Shown here: positions 51,559-60,220 of the stretch, in pieces
Layout: each line of letters begins with the position of its first letter
Position numbering within the stretch: the stretch's first letter is position 1
DNA from: Oscillospiraceae bacterium
GTDB taxonomy: Bacteria > Bacillota > Clostridia > Oscillospirales > Oscillospiraceae
Length of the DNA: 64,000 nt
Reading direction: 5' to 3'
Assembly: GCA_017458335.1 (NCBI GenBank)
Contig: JAFTFT010000013.1
Span: 1 to 64,000, forward strand
Notes under the pieces: model-generated
The model's database searches: none
Told to the model about the DNA's origin: nothing
Seen by the model: the letters and a program-made list of their open reading frames with translations, nothing else
Made by a program: the position numbers and the translations under genes

Positions 51559-54500
51559 TCAGTGCTTCCCGACGTAGCGGGGTCTGCGGAATTTCCGGCG
51601 GGCGTAGTCCGCGCCGACGAAGCCGAGGCCCGCGAGGACCATCACCGCGGCCCAGACGCCGATGCGGGAGCTGTCTCCGGTTGTGGGCGAATAGCCACCG
51701 GGAGGCACGAGAATCGTCAGACCGGTGCTGGCCGAGCCGTCGTCAAAGGTGATCGTGACCGTGTGCTTCCCCGCGGAGAGCCTGTTCAGCATCTTCGCAT
51801 GCAGCGTGATTACGGTGCTGCCCTCTTCGGCCTTGTAGTCCTTCTGAATCAGCGCGGAGGTGTCCTCGGAAAGAACGGCGCCGTCGATTGCCACGCTGCC
51901 GCCGTTTCGGAAGTGCTGGAAGCAGGTCTCGTCCTTCGGGTCGCGCTTTACCTTGATGGACAGGTCGCCATTGCTGCCCTTCAGCCAGGAGGAATCAGCG
52001 CCCTCGACTACCGTGTAAAGGATCTCTTTGAAGGTCGCGGTTACCGCGACACCCGTCGCAGGCATCACAAAACTGTACAGGTTTGGATCATTCTGATCCG
52101 GATCCACATTGACGGCCTTCCCGGTGGCCGTGACGGTCAGAGACGTAAGCTCGGAACCCTTATCCGGCGTGACCGTCAGGGTGACGGTGTCCCCCGCCGC
52201 CGCGGAAGCAGGTGTCACGATGACTGTGCCGCCGGTCATGGAAGTATCGATCACGACGCCATAGAACTGCCTCGTGTTCGTGACTTCCAGGCTGTCCGCT
52301 CGGTCGTACTTCACATCTGCCGACAGCTTGTTGTTTCCATCTTTTGAAACCGTGACGACCACATTATGAGGCGTCGTGTCATAGGTCACGCCGGCAACGC
52401 CGCCATTCACTTCGGTGATCGTGTACTCATAGCTACCTGCAGTTTCATACGTGATCTCGTCGAAGGTAGCCTTTTTATTTTGTTCTGTCGCCGTCGCTGT
52501 GGTGCTCGGCGGCATCGGCGCGCCATTCACTGGCGCCAGCGTGAAGGTGAAGCTGTCACCGGCCCGCCAGGAGTTGAGGCTCTTTGTCACCTCAAGCGTC
52601 GCCGTCGCGGGCGTAAAGGTGTTCGTGACCGTCAGACTGTCCTGTCCGTCGTACGCCACTGTGGCCGACAGCGCGTTTGTCGCATCCTCTGCTTTCGTGA
52701 CCGTGACAACCACATTATGAGCTGCCTTGTCATAGGTCACGCCGTCCGCGCCACCATTCCTCTCAGTGATCGTGTACTTGTAGGTCCCGGCCTTGTCATA
52801 CGTGATTTCGCCGAAGCTCGCAATGGGTAGGTCTTTTGTCGCGGTCGTCGTCACCGGCACCGTGGTGCTGTTCGCAGGCATCGGCGCGTTATCCACCGGC
52901 GCCAGCTCGAAGGTGAAGGAATCCGCTTTTCCCCAGTCGTTGAACTCCTTTGTCACCTGAAGCGTCGCCGTCGTGGTTGCATAGGTGTTCGTGATTATCA
53001 GGCTGTTCGCTCCGTCGTACTTCACATCTGCCGACAGCTTGTTGTTTCCATCTTTTGAAACCGTGACGACCACCGAATGAAGCGCCTTGTCATAGGTCAC
53101 GCCGGGGATGTCGTCGTTCACCTCGGTGATCGCGTACTCATAGGTTCCCGCGGTGTCATACGTGACCACGCCGAAGACTGCCGTGGGGGCGCCTTTTGTC
53201 GCCGTCGCCGTGGTGTTCGCCGGCATCGGCGCGTTCTCCGTCACTGCCGCCAGGTTGAAGGTGAAGGAATCCGCTTTCGACCAGTCGTTGAACTCCTTTG
53301 TCACTTCCAGTTTGGCAGAGGGGAGTTGCACGAACGTCGCCCTCAGGGTGGCCTCTGCGGTGCTGTTGGGATTCGCATTCCAGCTCAGCGTCGTTCCGCT
53401 GATGCTGTAGCCGGCGGTATCCGGGGAAACTGTAAACACAACACACCGGTCCTCAGGCAAAATGCCGGTCCAACTGAGCGTCGCCGAATCTGTCCCGCAA
53501 AGAAATGCGTTGGAACCTATAGCGAGCACCGTGGCGGTGTCGCTGCGTTCGATCGTCACGTTCGTGAGCTTTTTGCAGGCATTGAACGCATAGTTCCCGA
53601 TGCTCGTCACACTCGACGGGATCGTCACGCTTTCGAGGCTTTCGCAGTCTCGGAACGCATCGACCCCGATGCTCTTTACGCCCGCCGGAATCTTTATGCT
53701 CCCGAGCCTGCTACAGGCATTGAACGCATAGTTCCCGATGCTCGTCACGCTCGACGGGATCGTCACGTCCGTGAGCCCGGTGCAGGTGTCGAACGCATAG
53801 TTCTCGATGCTCGTCACGCCCAACGGGATCGTCACGCTCGTGAGCTTTTTGCAGAGCTGGAACGCAGATACGCCCATGCTCGTCAGTGCGCTTCCTTCAG
53901 CGAATGTCACGCTCTCGAGGTTGCTGCAGGAAAGGAACGCACTGGCCCCGATGCTCGTCACGCTTGACGGGATCTGTATGCTCCCGAGGCCGCTGCCAGA
54001 GAACGCATAGTCTCCGATGCGCTCCAGTTGGCTTCCATCAGCGAATGTCACGCTTGTGAGGTTGGTACAGTTCTCGAACGCTTTGCTCCTGATGGTCGTC
54101 ACGCTCGACGGGATCTCTACGCTCCCGAGGTTAACGCATTGAAAGAACGCCAAGTCCCCGATGGTCGTCACGCCGTTATTGATGACGACTTTCTTGATAT
54201 TCTCTTTTTGACCATTCCATAGTACACTATCATACATCGCGCCGGTGCCGGAGATGGTCAGGGTGCCGTTACCATCCAATGTCCAGGTCAGGTGATCGCC
54301 GCAGGTGCCTCCTATGGCGAAGTTCGCGACGAGATCGCGGTCGGTGGTGGCGGTGAAGGAGTAGCTTGCATCTGTACTGACGGTGGTGACCGAACCATTC
54401 ACGTTCTCCGTCCAGTTGACGAAGGCGTAGTTGCTGTTGGCTGTGGCTGTCAAGGTGACGTCCGTGTTCGACCAGTACTTTCCGGCTGCGGGGGTGGGCA

Positions 54501-56733
54501 CGTCCTGGCCAAAGGAGGCGCTGACTGTGCCACTCCCAGAGGGCTCGACGGTGATACTCAACTCACAATGGACCGTCAGGTTGCTACCGGCCCAATTGGT
54601 CCCTTTTGGTATGTTGCTCCACTGCGATTCCGTACCATGATACCAGATATCACTCTCGCAGCCATCGAACGCATAGTCCCCGATGCTCGTCAGATTACTT
54701 CCTGCAGTGAATGTCACGCTTTCGAGGTAGGTGCAGTTCAGGAACGCCTCATCCCCGATGCTCCTGACGCTTGCCGGGATCTCTATGCTCAGGAGGCCTT
54801 CGCAGGATTTGAACGCACTGGCCCCGATGCTCGTCACGCTTTCCGGGATCTCTATGCTTCGGAGAGTGACGCATAATTCGAACGCGCGGTTTCCGATGCT
54901 CGTCAGATTACTTCCTGCAGTGAATGTCACGCTTTCGAGGTTGACGCAGTTATAGAACGCCAATTCCCCGATGGTCGTCACGCCTGACGGGATCTCTATG
55001 CTCCCAAGGTTGCCGCAGCCTTGGAACGCATAGCCCCCGATGCTCGCCAGTTGGCTTCCTGGAGCGAATGTTACGCTCCCAAGGTTGCCGCAGCCTTGGA
55101 ACGCATAGCCCCCGATGCTCGTCACGCCGTTCTCGATGACCACACTTTTAATGTCGCCACTTTGATCATACCATTCTTGACCATCATCCATCGCACCCGT
55201 GCCGGAGATGGTCAGGGTGCCGTTTTCATCCAATGACCAGGTCAGGTTGTCGCCGCAGGTGCCGCTCGCCGCTACCCCGCGCAGGGGCGCCCCCTTCGTC
55301 GCGCCGATGAACACGGAGAAGCCCTCCGTCTCGAAGGCGACGACGCCGTCCTCCGCGGACACGGGCAGCAGCTCGGACTCGGCCGAACCGGCCGCGCCCA
55401 CGGCGGAGAGGTCAAGGACGCCCGCCCCGTTCACCGCGTCCGCCTTCACATGCAGAACGTCGGAGGGTTCTTCCCCTGTGTTCAGGCCGCCCACGCTCAC
55501 GCGCACGCTCTCACCGAAGTCATCCGGCTGGAACTTCTCACCATCGGAGAGGATGGAGATATCATAGGCGAAAAGGATCTCTTCCTCCGCCTTTGCTTCG
55601 CCCGTCCGGATAGAATAGAGCTCCGCCGCGAAACTGAGCGGAATCTCAACCACGACCAGCTGCGCATCCTCCGGCAGCAGCCCGGAGACCTCGACCTTCC
55701 CGTCTTCGGAGACGACGGTCCGCTCGGTCAGGGCCGGCTTCTTCGCGGTTTCGTCGATGTACGGCCGGTCCGTCGGCACGGCGATCACGAGGGTCGAAAG
55801 GGTGTCGGTGCTGAAGCTCCAGGAGCTCTTCGTCGGGGTGTGGGTCGTCTCGAGGATCTGCACGTCGCGGTCGACGATGTCCCCCTCCTCGTCCCAGTGC
55901 AGGGTCACCAGGGCGAAGACCGGCTCATACGCCCGATACGTTTCCGTCGCGGGACCGGAGACCGTCACATCGTACCACCCGGAGGCGGGGACGAGGTTTT
56001 TCCGATCCCCCTCTTCGTCCGTCAGGTTCAGGACCGTCCAGTCGGTGGTATAATAGCCGATCTCCTTCTCCACCGCGAGGCGGTCGAGGTAGAGCTCTTC
56101 CGCGTCCGGGGTCTTCAGCCAGAGCTTCTTCTCCACGGGCATTCCATCCGGGGTCAGCAGGGGCTTCTGCTTCCCTTCGAGCAGATTCTGCACTTCCGGC
56201 GGCACGGCGGATTCCGTTTTTGTCTCCCGCTCGATGGTGAGGGTCAGGCTGCCGTCCACGGGGCGGATGCGGAGCTTCCCGTCGTCCTCGGGGTTCTCCT
56301 CGGGGGCGTTGGGGTCAGGCGCGTTCACCGGGGTCTGGCCCGGGACGGAGGCGTCGGGCAGGGTCTGTCCCGGTGTGGAGGCGCCGGGCGGTACGCTGCC
56401 CGGCACCGGCGTCAGGGAGATGCGCAGCTCCTGATCCCCCGCGGCGTCCGCCGGGATCGTGAAGGCCTGCAGCCCCGTGCTCTCATAGCCCTCAGCCGTG
56501 GCACTGTAAAAGTACGTGCCCGGCGTGAGGTGGTGGATGCCGTCCGCGCCGACGGGCAGCGGCAGCCCCGCCGGGTCGTAAACCGTCACGCTCGCAACGG
56601 TCTCATCACAGACAAAGCGAAGCGCGAGCGGATCGCCGCCCCCCTCCGCGAAGGCCGCGCCGCCCGGAAAAACGCCCACCAGCAGGGCCAGAACCAGCAT
56701 AAACATCACAACAAGCGTTCTTTTTGTTTTCAT
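51559..56733 (-). CDS. Giant cell-surface protein: BspA leucine-rich repeats plus isopeptide pilin-like modules
   Basis: The start is at MKTKRTLVVMFMLVLALLVG (56733), a Sec signal peptide (cleaved near AFA-EG); a longer frame starts 10 codons earlier. In the 1,724 residues the order is: an N-terminal region with Pro/Gly-rich linker (~100-150), two BspA-type LRR blocks (SIGDYAF/VTIPSSVTSIG units) separated by an InlB B-repeat-like domain (VEPSGSGTVSASFG), three Spy0128/FctA-like modules with Lys (LEVTK), Glu (ITEVN) and Asn (TNT) for isopeptide bonds, another repeat domain, and a C-terminal SPTTG motif, hydrophobic helix and RRKFRRPR tail. It is probably a sortase-anchored adhesin. No sortase is nearby. 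Confidence 0.9.
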   Translation of the reverse strand: MKTKRTLVVMFMLVLALLVGVFPGGAAFAEGGGDPLALRFVCDETVASVTVYDPAGLPLPVGADGIHHLTPGTYFYSATAEGYESTGLQAFTIPADAAGDQELRISLTPVPGSVPPGASTPGQTLPDASVPGQTPVNAPDPNAPEENPEDDGKLRIRPVDGSLTLTIERETKTESAVPPEVQNLLEGKQKPLLTPDGMPVEKKLWLKTPDAEELYLDRLAVEKEIGYYTTDWTVLNLTDEEGDRKNLVPASGWYDVTVSGPATETYRAYEPVFALVTLHWDEEGDIVDRDVQILETTHTPTKSSWSFSTDTLSTLVIAVPTDRPYIDETAKKPALTERTVVSEDGKVEVSGLLPEDAQLVVVEIPLSFAAELYSIRTGEAKAEEEILFAYDISILSDGEKFQPDDFGESVRVSVGGLNTGEEPSDVLHVKADAVNGAGVLDLSAVGAAGSAESELLPVSAEDGVVAFETEGFSVFIGATKGAPLRGVAASGTCGDNLTWSLDENGTLTISGTGAMDDGQEWYDQSGDIKSVVIENGVTSIGGYAFQGCGNLGSVTFAPGSQLASIGGYAFQGCGNLGSIEIPSGVTTIGELAFYNCVNLESVTFTAGSNLTSIGNRAFELCVTLRSIEIPESVTSIGASAFKSCEGLLSIEIPASVRSIGDEAFLNCTYLESVTFTAGSNLTSIGDYAFDGCESDIWYHGTESQWSNIPKGTNWAGSNLTVHCELSITVEPSGSGTVSASFGQDVPTPAAGKYWSNTDVTLTATANSNYAFVNWTENVNGSVTTVSTDASYSFTATTDRDLVANFAIGGTCGDHLTWTLDGNGTLTISGTGAMYDSVLWNGQKENIKKVVINNGVTTIGDLAFFQCVNLGSVEIPSSVTTIRSKAFENCTNLTSVTFADGSQLERIGDYAFSGSGLGSIQIPSSVTSIGASAFLSCSNLESVTFAEGSALTSMGVSAFQLCKKLTSVTIPLGVTSIENYAFDTCTGLTDVTIPSSVTSIGNYAFNACSRLGSIKIPAGVKSIGVDAFRDCESLESVTIPSSVTSIGNYAFNACKKLTNVTIERSDTATVLAIGSNAFLCGTDSATLSWTGILPEDRCVVFTVSPDTAGYSISGTTLSWNANPNSTAEATLRATFVQLPSAKLEVTKEFNDWSKADSFTFNLAAVTENAPMPANTTATATKGAPTAVFGVVTYDTAGTYEYAITEVNDDIPGVTYDKALHSVVVTVSKDGNNKLSADVKYDGANSLIITNTYATTTATLQVTKEFNDWGKADSFTFELAPVDNAPMPANSTTVPVTTTATKDLPIASFGEITYDKAGTYKYTITERNGGADGVTYDKAAHNVVVTVTKAEDATNALSATVAYDGQDSLTVTNTFTPATATLEVTKSLNSWRAGDSFTFTLAPVNGAPMPPSTTATATEQNKKATFDEITYETAGSYEYTITEVNGGVAGVTYDTTPHNVVVTVSKDGNNKLSADVKYDRADSLEVTNTRQFYGVVIDTSMTGGTVIVTPASAAAGDTVTLTVTPDKGSELTSLTVTATGKAVNVDPDQNDPNLYSFVMPATGVAVTATFKEILYTVVEGADSSWLKGSNGDLSIKVKRDPKDETCFQHFRNGGSVAIDGAVLSEDTSALIQKDYKAEEGSTVITLHAKMLNRLSAGKHTVTITFDDGSASTGLTILVPPGGYSPTTGDSSRIGVWAAVMVLAGLGFVGADYARRKFRRPRYVGKH

Positions 56734-56770
56734 CTTATCACGTCCTCTGTCCTGTTTCTGCATCCACGGA

Positions 56771-57088
56771 TCAGGTCTGTTTTCGCTCTGCCTTTTTCTG
56801 TCTGTCCCTGCTTCGGATCAGAATCACCGTAACCGTGACCCCCAGCATGAAGGCCAGCACACCTACGAGGACATAGCCGCCCGCGGCGTCGGACAGCAGC
56901 GACGCGCCGGAAGCGGAATTCCCGATCAGCCCGTGTCCGTGGAAGCTGAACACCGTCACAGCCATAAGGCATGCAAACAACAGCACTGTTACGCCACCCC
57001 ATGCCCGGAGCCGGGTAAGCTCTCTCTTTCGTTTCAACACCGCCATCCTGCGATGCACTTCCCGGATTCGTTCCTCGTTCGTCATCAT
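56771..57088 (-). CDS. Small two-helix membrane protein, paralogue of the 59268-59600 product
   Basis: The 105-residue protein starts MMTNEERIREVHRRMAVLKR, after GGAGGTGACAACAT. It has two helices (~30-50 and ~72-92) and a basic tail. The layout and the words TNEERI, GY-V-VGVLAF-LGV-VTV are shared with the membrane protein coupled to the sigma factor at 59587. It precedes the surface-protein gene by 37 bp in the same direction and is probably co-transcribed. A -10 TATAAT lies about 75 bp upstream. Confidence 0.78.
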   Translation of the reverse strand: MMTNEERIREVHRRMAVLKRKRELTRLRAWGGVTVLLFACLMAVTVFSFHGHGLIGNSASGASLLSDAAGGYVLVGVLAFMLGVTVTVILIRSRDRQKKAERKQT

Positions 57089-57199
57089 ATGTTGTCACCT
57101 CCGGTTGTCATCATCGTTTCATTTCTATAGATACATAAAATCGGAAAATTCCCGGCAGATTATATCTTGTTTACAAAAAGTTCACATTTACAGCAAGAA

Positions 57200-57242
57200 A
57201 GATGCGGCTCCTCGTTTTGATCTCCGACGAGGAACCGCATCT
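57200..57242 (-). terminator. Terminator/hairpin after the PIN toxin gene and HicB remnant
   Basis: AGATGCGGCTCCTCGT pairs with ACGAGGAACCGCATCT (one mismatch). On the minus strand TTTCTTGCTG follows. Confidence 0.65.
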
Positions 57243-57244
57243 GT

Positions 57245-57319
57245 TTATCTGATTATCTGAAGAATTAAAATCCGAAGCCGTGTCAACTCATATTCTATAG
57301 ATTGCTCTATCAGTCGAGG
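57245..57319 (-). pseudogene. HicB antitoxin C-terminal remnant
   Basis: Read leftward this encodes PRLIEQSIEYELTRLRILIL and then a stop. It matches NRLVEQSIEYELARH at the end of the HicB at 43949-44284. The DNA identity (about 30 of 34 bases in the core) shows common origin. Nothing upstream in this frame is HicB-like, because the PIN gene's 3' end lies there. Confidence 0.75.
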
Positions 57320-57331
57320 GGAGGACAAAGA

Positions 57332-57715
57332 TTACCAGAGAACACGCACATTCGGATATTGCGGAATACGTTCATCCTTCGTGATGAGGGTCATATCCCG
57401 GAAAATCGCCTGTGCAATCAAGAGCCGGTCAAAAGGATCTCTATGGATCAGAGGAAGCGTTTTCATCACATCAATCTCCGACGCTAAAATGGTAACGACA
57501 GAGATGCCAAGTTCATTGCAGAATGATTCCAGTTCTTCTGCGCTGGCATCGATATCAATTTTACCGATGCTCTGTTTGATGCCAAGTTCCCACAGAGAAA
57601 TAATGCTGACATAGAGTTCTGAGCTTTGCTCCACGATCTCACGGGCATCATCTGATAAAAACGCGGGAGAAAACAGCAGCCCAATCAAAGCGTTGGTATC
57701 CAGCAGGTATTTCAT
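57332..57715 (-). CDS. PIN domain toxin (VapC-like)
   Basis: The 127-residue protein has the PIN acidic residues in YLLDTNALIGLL (D6), SLWELGIKQSIG (E near 43), HRDPFDRLLIAQA (D near 94-97) and LITKDERI (D near 114). It is likely an Mg-dependent RNase. Its ATG overlaps the stop of the small antitoxin gene by 4 bp, the normal antitoxin-first arrangement. Confidence 0.92.
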   Translation of the reverse strand: MKYLLDTNALIGLLFSPAFLSDDAREIVEQSSELYVSIISLWELGIKQSIGKIDIDASAEELESFCNELGISVVTILASEIDVMKTLPLIHRDPFDRLLIAQAIFRDMTLITKDERIPQYPNVRVLW

Positions 57716-57924
57716 ATATAATCCTCAAACAGATCCGGAGTTGCGTCAAAGTCATCTGCAATAGAATGAAACCGATCAGCATAGAGACCGACCGAACGTT
57801 TTTTCACCTTTTTTTCCGTTTCAGCGGCGAACTGCTGCTGAAGAAACGAAATATAGGTTACTGCCATTTCAACATATTTATCCGGAAGGCCGGTAGCTTG
57901 CTTTACCATTGTTTCCAGAGGCAT
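57712..57924 (-). CDS. Antitoxin partner of the PIN toxin
   Basis: The start is at MPLETMVKQATGLPDKYVEM (57924), with AAGGTGG 9 bases upstream; a TTG three codons earlier is an alternative. The 70-residue protein has an N-terminal helical segment and a charged, Asp/Phe-rich C-terminus (SIADDFDATPDLFEDY), which could wrap the toxin. The class is close to DUF2281-type antitoxins. The assignment rests mainly on the coupling to the PIN gene. Confidence 0.8.
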   Translation of the reverse strand: MPLETMVKQATGLPDKYVEMAVTYISFLQQQFAAETEKKVKKRSVGLYADRFHSIADDFDATPDLFEDYI

Positions 57925-58015
57925 TATGTTCAACCACCTTTCTTATAGATGATAATATTTTATCACGTTTTTGACACGAGAGCAAGGTTTTGGACCGAAA
58001 GTGCCTGAAGCCGTG

Positions 58016-58648
58016 TCAGACTGCCATGCGCAGATATTTTCTGTCGAAGAGGCGGAGCAGGAAGGCCGTCACGACCGGGATCAGATAGCCGGCCCACGCA
58101 ACCCAGCCGGTCTGGGAGACGAGAATGTTATAAACCCCGTGATAGGTGGACGCCACGGCGAGCAGACTGGCCGTCCCGGCCACACGCAGCCACAGCCGGT
58201 CCCAGAGAAGCAGCATGCCCATCGTCAGAATCGAGCCGCAGACGACATGCATGGTCCCGGCGCCGAAGCCTCGGATCAGCAGGTGAAGGAAACTTGCCGC
58301 GCCGTTCTGGGTCAGGAAGCAGACGTTCTCAAAGGTGGCAAAGCCCAGCGCCAGCATCAGCACACAGCCGGGCACGCTCTTTTTCTCCGGCTCAAAGATC
58401 AGCAGCCAGAACAGCACAGGAAAGAGCTTCATGCACTCTTCCACGAGGGGCGCGATTTCCATTGCCGCGGTCTGCAGGTTTGCGCCCTGGACCGCGGCGA
58501 GAAAGGTGCTGATATAAGAAGACAGAAGGCATGCCGTCATCCCCGCCAGCAGGAACAGAAGATTCCGCCGCTCTTTCCCGCCGAAGCACAGCACCGCGAT
58601 CAGCAGCGGCGCACTCAGGCAGATATAGACGTTCTCAATATAGTTCAT
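58016..58648 (-). CDS. PrsW-family intramembrane protease
   Basis: The start is at MNYIENVYICLSAPLL (58648), at an ATGA overlap with the upstream gene. The 210-residue protein has about seven membrane helices and the PrsW motifs APLVEECMKLFPVLF (EExxK), FATFENVCF, a histidine in GTMHVVCG and another in STYHGVYN. In Bacillus, PrsW makes the first cut in the anti-sigma factor RsiW. Here it is last in an operon with a sigma factor and a small membrane protein, so it may act on that protein. Confidence 0.88.
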   Translation of the reverse strand: MNYIENVYICLSAPLLIAVLCFGGKERRNLLFLLAGMTACLLSSYISTFLAAVQGANLQTAAMEIAPLVEECMKLFPVLFWLLIFEPEKKSVPGCVLMLALGFATFENVCFLTQNGAASFLHLLIRGFGAGTMHVVCGSILTMGMLLLWDRLWLRVAGTASLLAVASTYHGVYNILVSQTGWVAWAGYLIPVVTAFLLRLFDRKYLRMAV

Positions 58649-59271
58649 TGCTCCTCCGCCTTTCTCAGAGCCCATGGGAACAGCAGGAAGCAGATGGACA
58701 ACAGCGTGTCGAACCAGAAGTAGGGGTTTTTCAGCGTATCGCCCATCCAGAAGCAGGAACTGGTCCATGCGGCATATTCCGCAGTGCAGAACAGAATGAT
58801 CGCATCGGCAACACACCGTTTCCCCATTTCCGGCGGATCCCGCCGCCACAGCAGCACACAGTCTGTCGTGTGCCAGAGCAGCAGACTCATCAGAACCGCC
58901 GCGGTGATGTTGCTGATCCAGTCACCCCACTGAAGATAAAACACGCCCATGCCGATCGTAAAGACCGGGAAGAGCCAGAGCAGCCGGCTGCGGGGTACAG
59001 AGGGACGCGGGCCCCGCACTTCCAGGAGCAGCAGGAGCAGAAACACATAGCCCGCGTACCAGCTCAGATAGGGAATATAGGAGTAATCCGGGGTCTCTCC
59101 GTAAAAGATCAGAAACAGCTGCCAGTACAGATCGCCCAGGAAATAGACGCCCGCGGCCAGGGCCAGAAGCAGCCATACCCGTTTTCCTGAGCGGACGGCG
59201 CGGCTGACGGACAGCGCCGTACAGACGGCGGTCGTCACCAGCTGGATGCCGTTTTCGATGCTCTCGATCAT
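58645..59271 (-). CDS. Polytopic membrane protein of the sigma/PrsW operon
   Basis: The start is at MIESIENGIQLVTTAVCTAL (59271), in an ATGA overlap with the preceding gene. The 208-residue protein has about seven hydrophobic helices with short loops, and aromatic-rich ends (WMGDTLKNPYFWFDTL). I do not recognise a named family. Its position between a putative anti-sigma factor and a PrsW protease suggests a sensor or scaffold, which is inference. Confidence 0.75.
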   Translation of the reverse strand: MIESIENGIQLVTTAVCTALSVSRAVRSGKRVWLLLALAAGVYFLGDLYWQLFLIFYGETPDYSYIPYLSWYAGYVFLLLLLLEVRGPRPSVPRSRLLWLFPVFTIGMGVFYLQWGDWISNITAAVLMSLLLWHTTDCVLLWRRDPPEMGKRCVADAIILFCTAEYAAWTSSCFWMGDTLKNPYFWFDTLLSICFLLFPWALRKAEEQ

Positions 59272-59600
59272 GGAAGGTCCTCGCGGTCTTTCTTTTCCCG
59301 CCATTTTTTCAGACGGAGGCAGAACACCGTCACGCTCACGCCGAGCAGAAAGGCCAGCACCGCCACGACGATATAGCCCAGAGCGCCGCTGTCGGAGAAC
59401 ATGCTGGCGCTCATGGCGCCGGGAGCACCTGTCATAGCCGCAGACAACTGGGGTATCCAGGCTGCCAGCGCGACGGTCAGCGCGAGACAAAGAACAACAG
59501 CCGCCGCGCCCGCGAGGCGGGTCTCCCGTTTTCTCTTTTCTCTCCGGAGCTCCGCCGCACGCGCATGCATGGCGGCAATTCGCTCTTCATTCGTACGCAT
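59268..59600 (-). CDS. Small two-helix membrane protein, candidate anti-sigma factor
   Basis: The 110-residue protein starts MRTNEERIAAMHARAAELRR and overlaps the sigma gene by 14 bp. A ~30-residue basic cytoplasmic segment is followed by a helix (~31-52), a short outer loop (~53-72) and a second helix (~75-95). The coupling to the sigma gene and a downstream PrsW protease suggest it restrains the sigma factor. It is a clear paralogue of the product of 56771-57088. No zinc anti-sigma motif is present. Confidence 0.75.
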   Translation of the reverse strand: MRTNEERIAAMHARAAELRREKRKRETRLAGAAAVVLCLALTVALAAWIPQLSAAMTGAPGAMSASMFSDSGALGYIVVAVLAFLLGVSVTVFCLRLKKWREKKDREDLP

Positions 59601-60147
59601 CGGTCACACCTTCCTTCTCCAGCTCCTGCCGCAGGAGGAGTTTGCCCCGCTGCAGGAGGCGATCGATCTTCTTTTCACTGACGCGAAGCACTTCGGACGC
59701 CTCACGGTAGCTCAGGCTCTCCATGTAGACCAGCCAGAGCGCCTCCCGGTACTGCGGCTCGATCCGGTTCAGACAGCGGTGCAGGGCAAGCTTCCGCTCC
59801 TGATCCAGATATTGGGCCTCGGTCTCCGTCGGAGAGGATGGTTCTTCCGTTAATTCTTCGATGGCAAAGGTCTGCAGGCGTCCGCGCGTTGCTCCAAACC
59901 GAAGCGCCAGGTTGCGCCCCGTTTTGAAGAGATAGGCTTTGAAGCAGCCTTCCCGGATCGAGGGCTTCTTCACCATGATCCGGGCAAAGGTCTCTATCAT
60001 CAGGTCTTCGGCGTCCTGCCAGTCGTGGAGGACGGCATGCAGATATGAGGTGAGGCTGTCGCCGTAACGCAGCATCAGCTCGTCTAAGGCGGCGGTTTCT
60101 CCGGACAGAAAGCGGAAATAGAGCTGATGATCGTTTTCGCTGTGCAT
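59587..60147 (-). CDS. ECF-like RNA polymerase sigma factor
   Basis: The 186-residue protein has sigma region 2 (residues ~10-90: LYFRFLSGETAALDELMLRY, DAEDLMIETFARIMVK, LFKTGRNLALRF) and region 4 (~125-180: LNRIEPQYREALWLVYMESL, YREASEVLRVSEKKIDRLLQ). GAGGAGG precedes the ATG. It heads a four-gene coupled operon with a small membrane protein, a polytopic membrane protein and a PrsW protease. A SigA-type promoter lies upstream. Confidence 0.9.
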   Translation of the reverse strand: MHSENDHQLYFRFLSGETAALDELMLRYGDSLTSYLHAVLHDWQDAEDLMIETFARIMVKKPSIREGCFKAYLFKTGRNLALRFGATRGRLQTFAIEELTEEPSSPTETEAQYLDQERKLALHRCLNRIEPQYREALWLVYMESLSYREASEVLRVSEKKIDRLLQRGKLLLRQELEKEGVTDAYE

Positions 60148-60191
60148 GTTCGCCGCCTCCTCTCATAGTACCCAGCAGCCGGACCGGTACC

Positions 60192-60220
60192 AGCATAACA
60201 GAAAAACCGTCATACTTCAA
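60192..60220 (-). promoter_or_regulatory. SigA-type promoter for the sigma/PrsW operon
   Basis: On the minus strand: TTGAAG, 17-bp spacer, TATGCT, 45 bp before the sigma ATG. It lies within the start of the RelE-like remnant. Confidence 0.55.

Noticed and set aside
53600-55150. Nucleotide direct repeats inside the surface-protein gene as a mobile element
   Set aside because: They are in-frame codons for BspA-type leucine-rich repeats and are explained by the protein.
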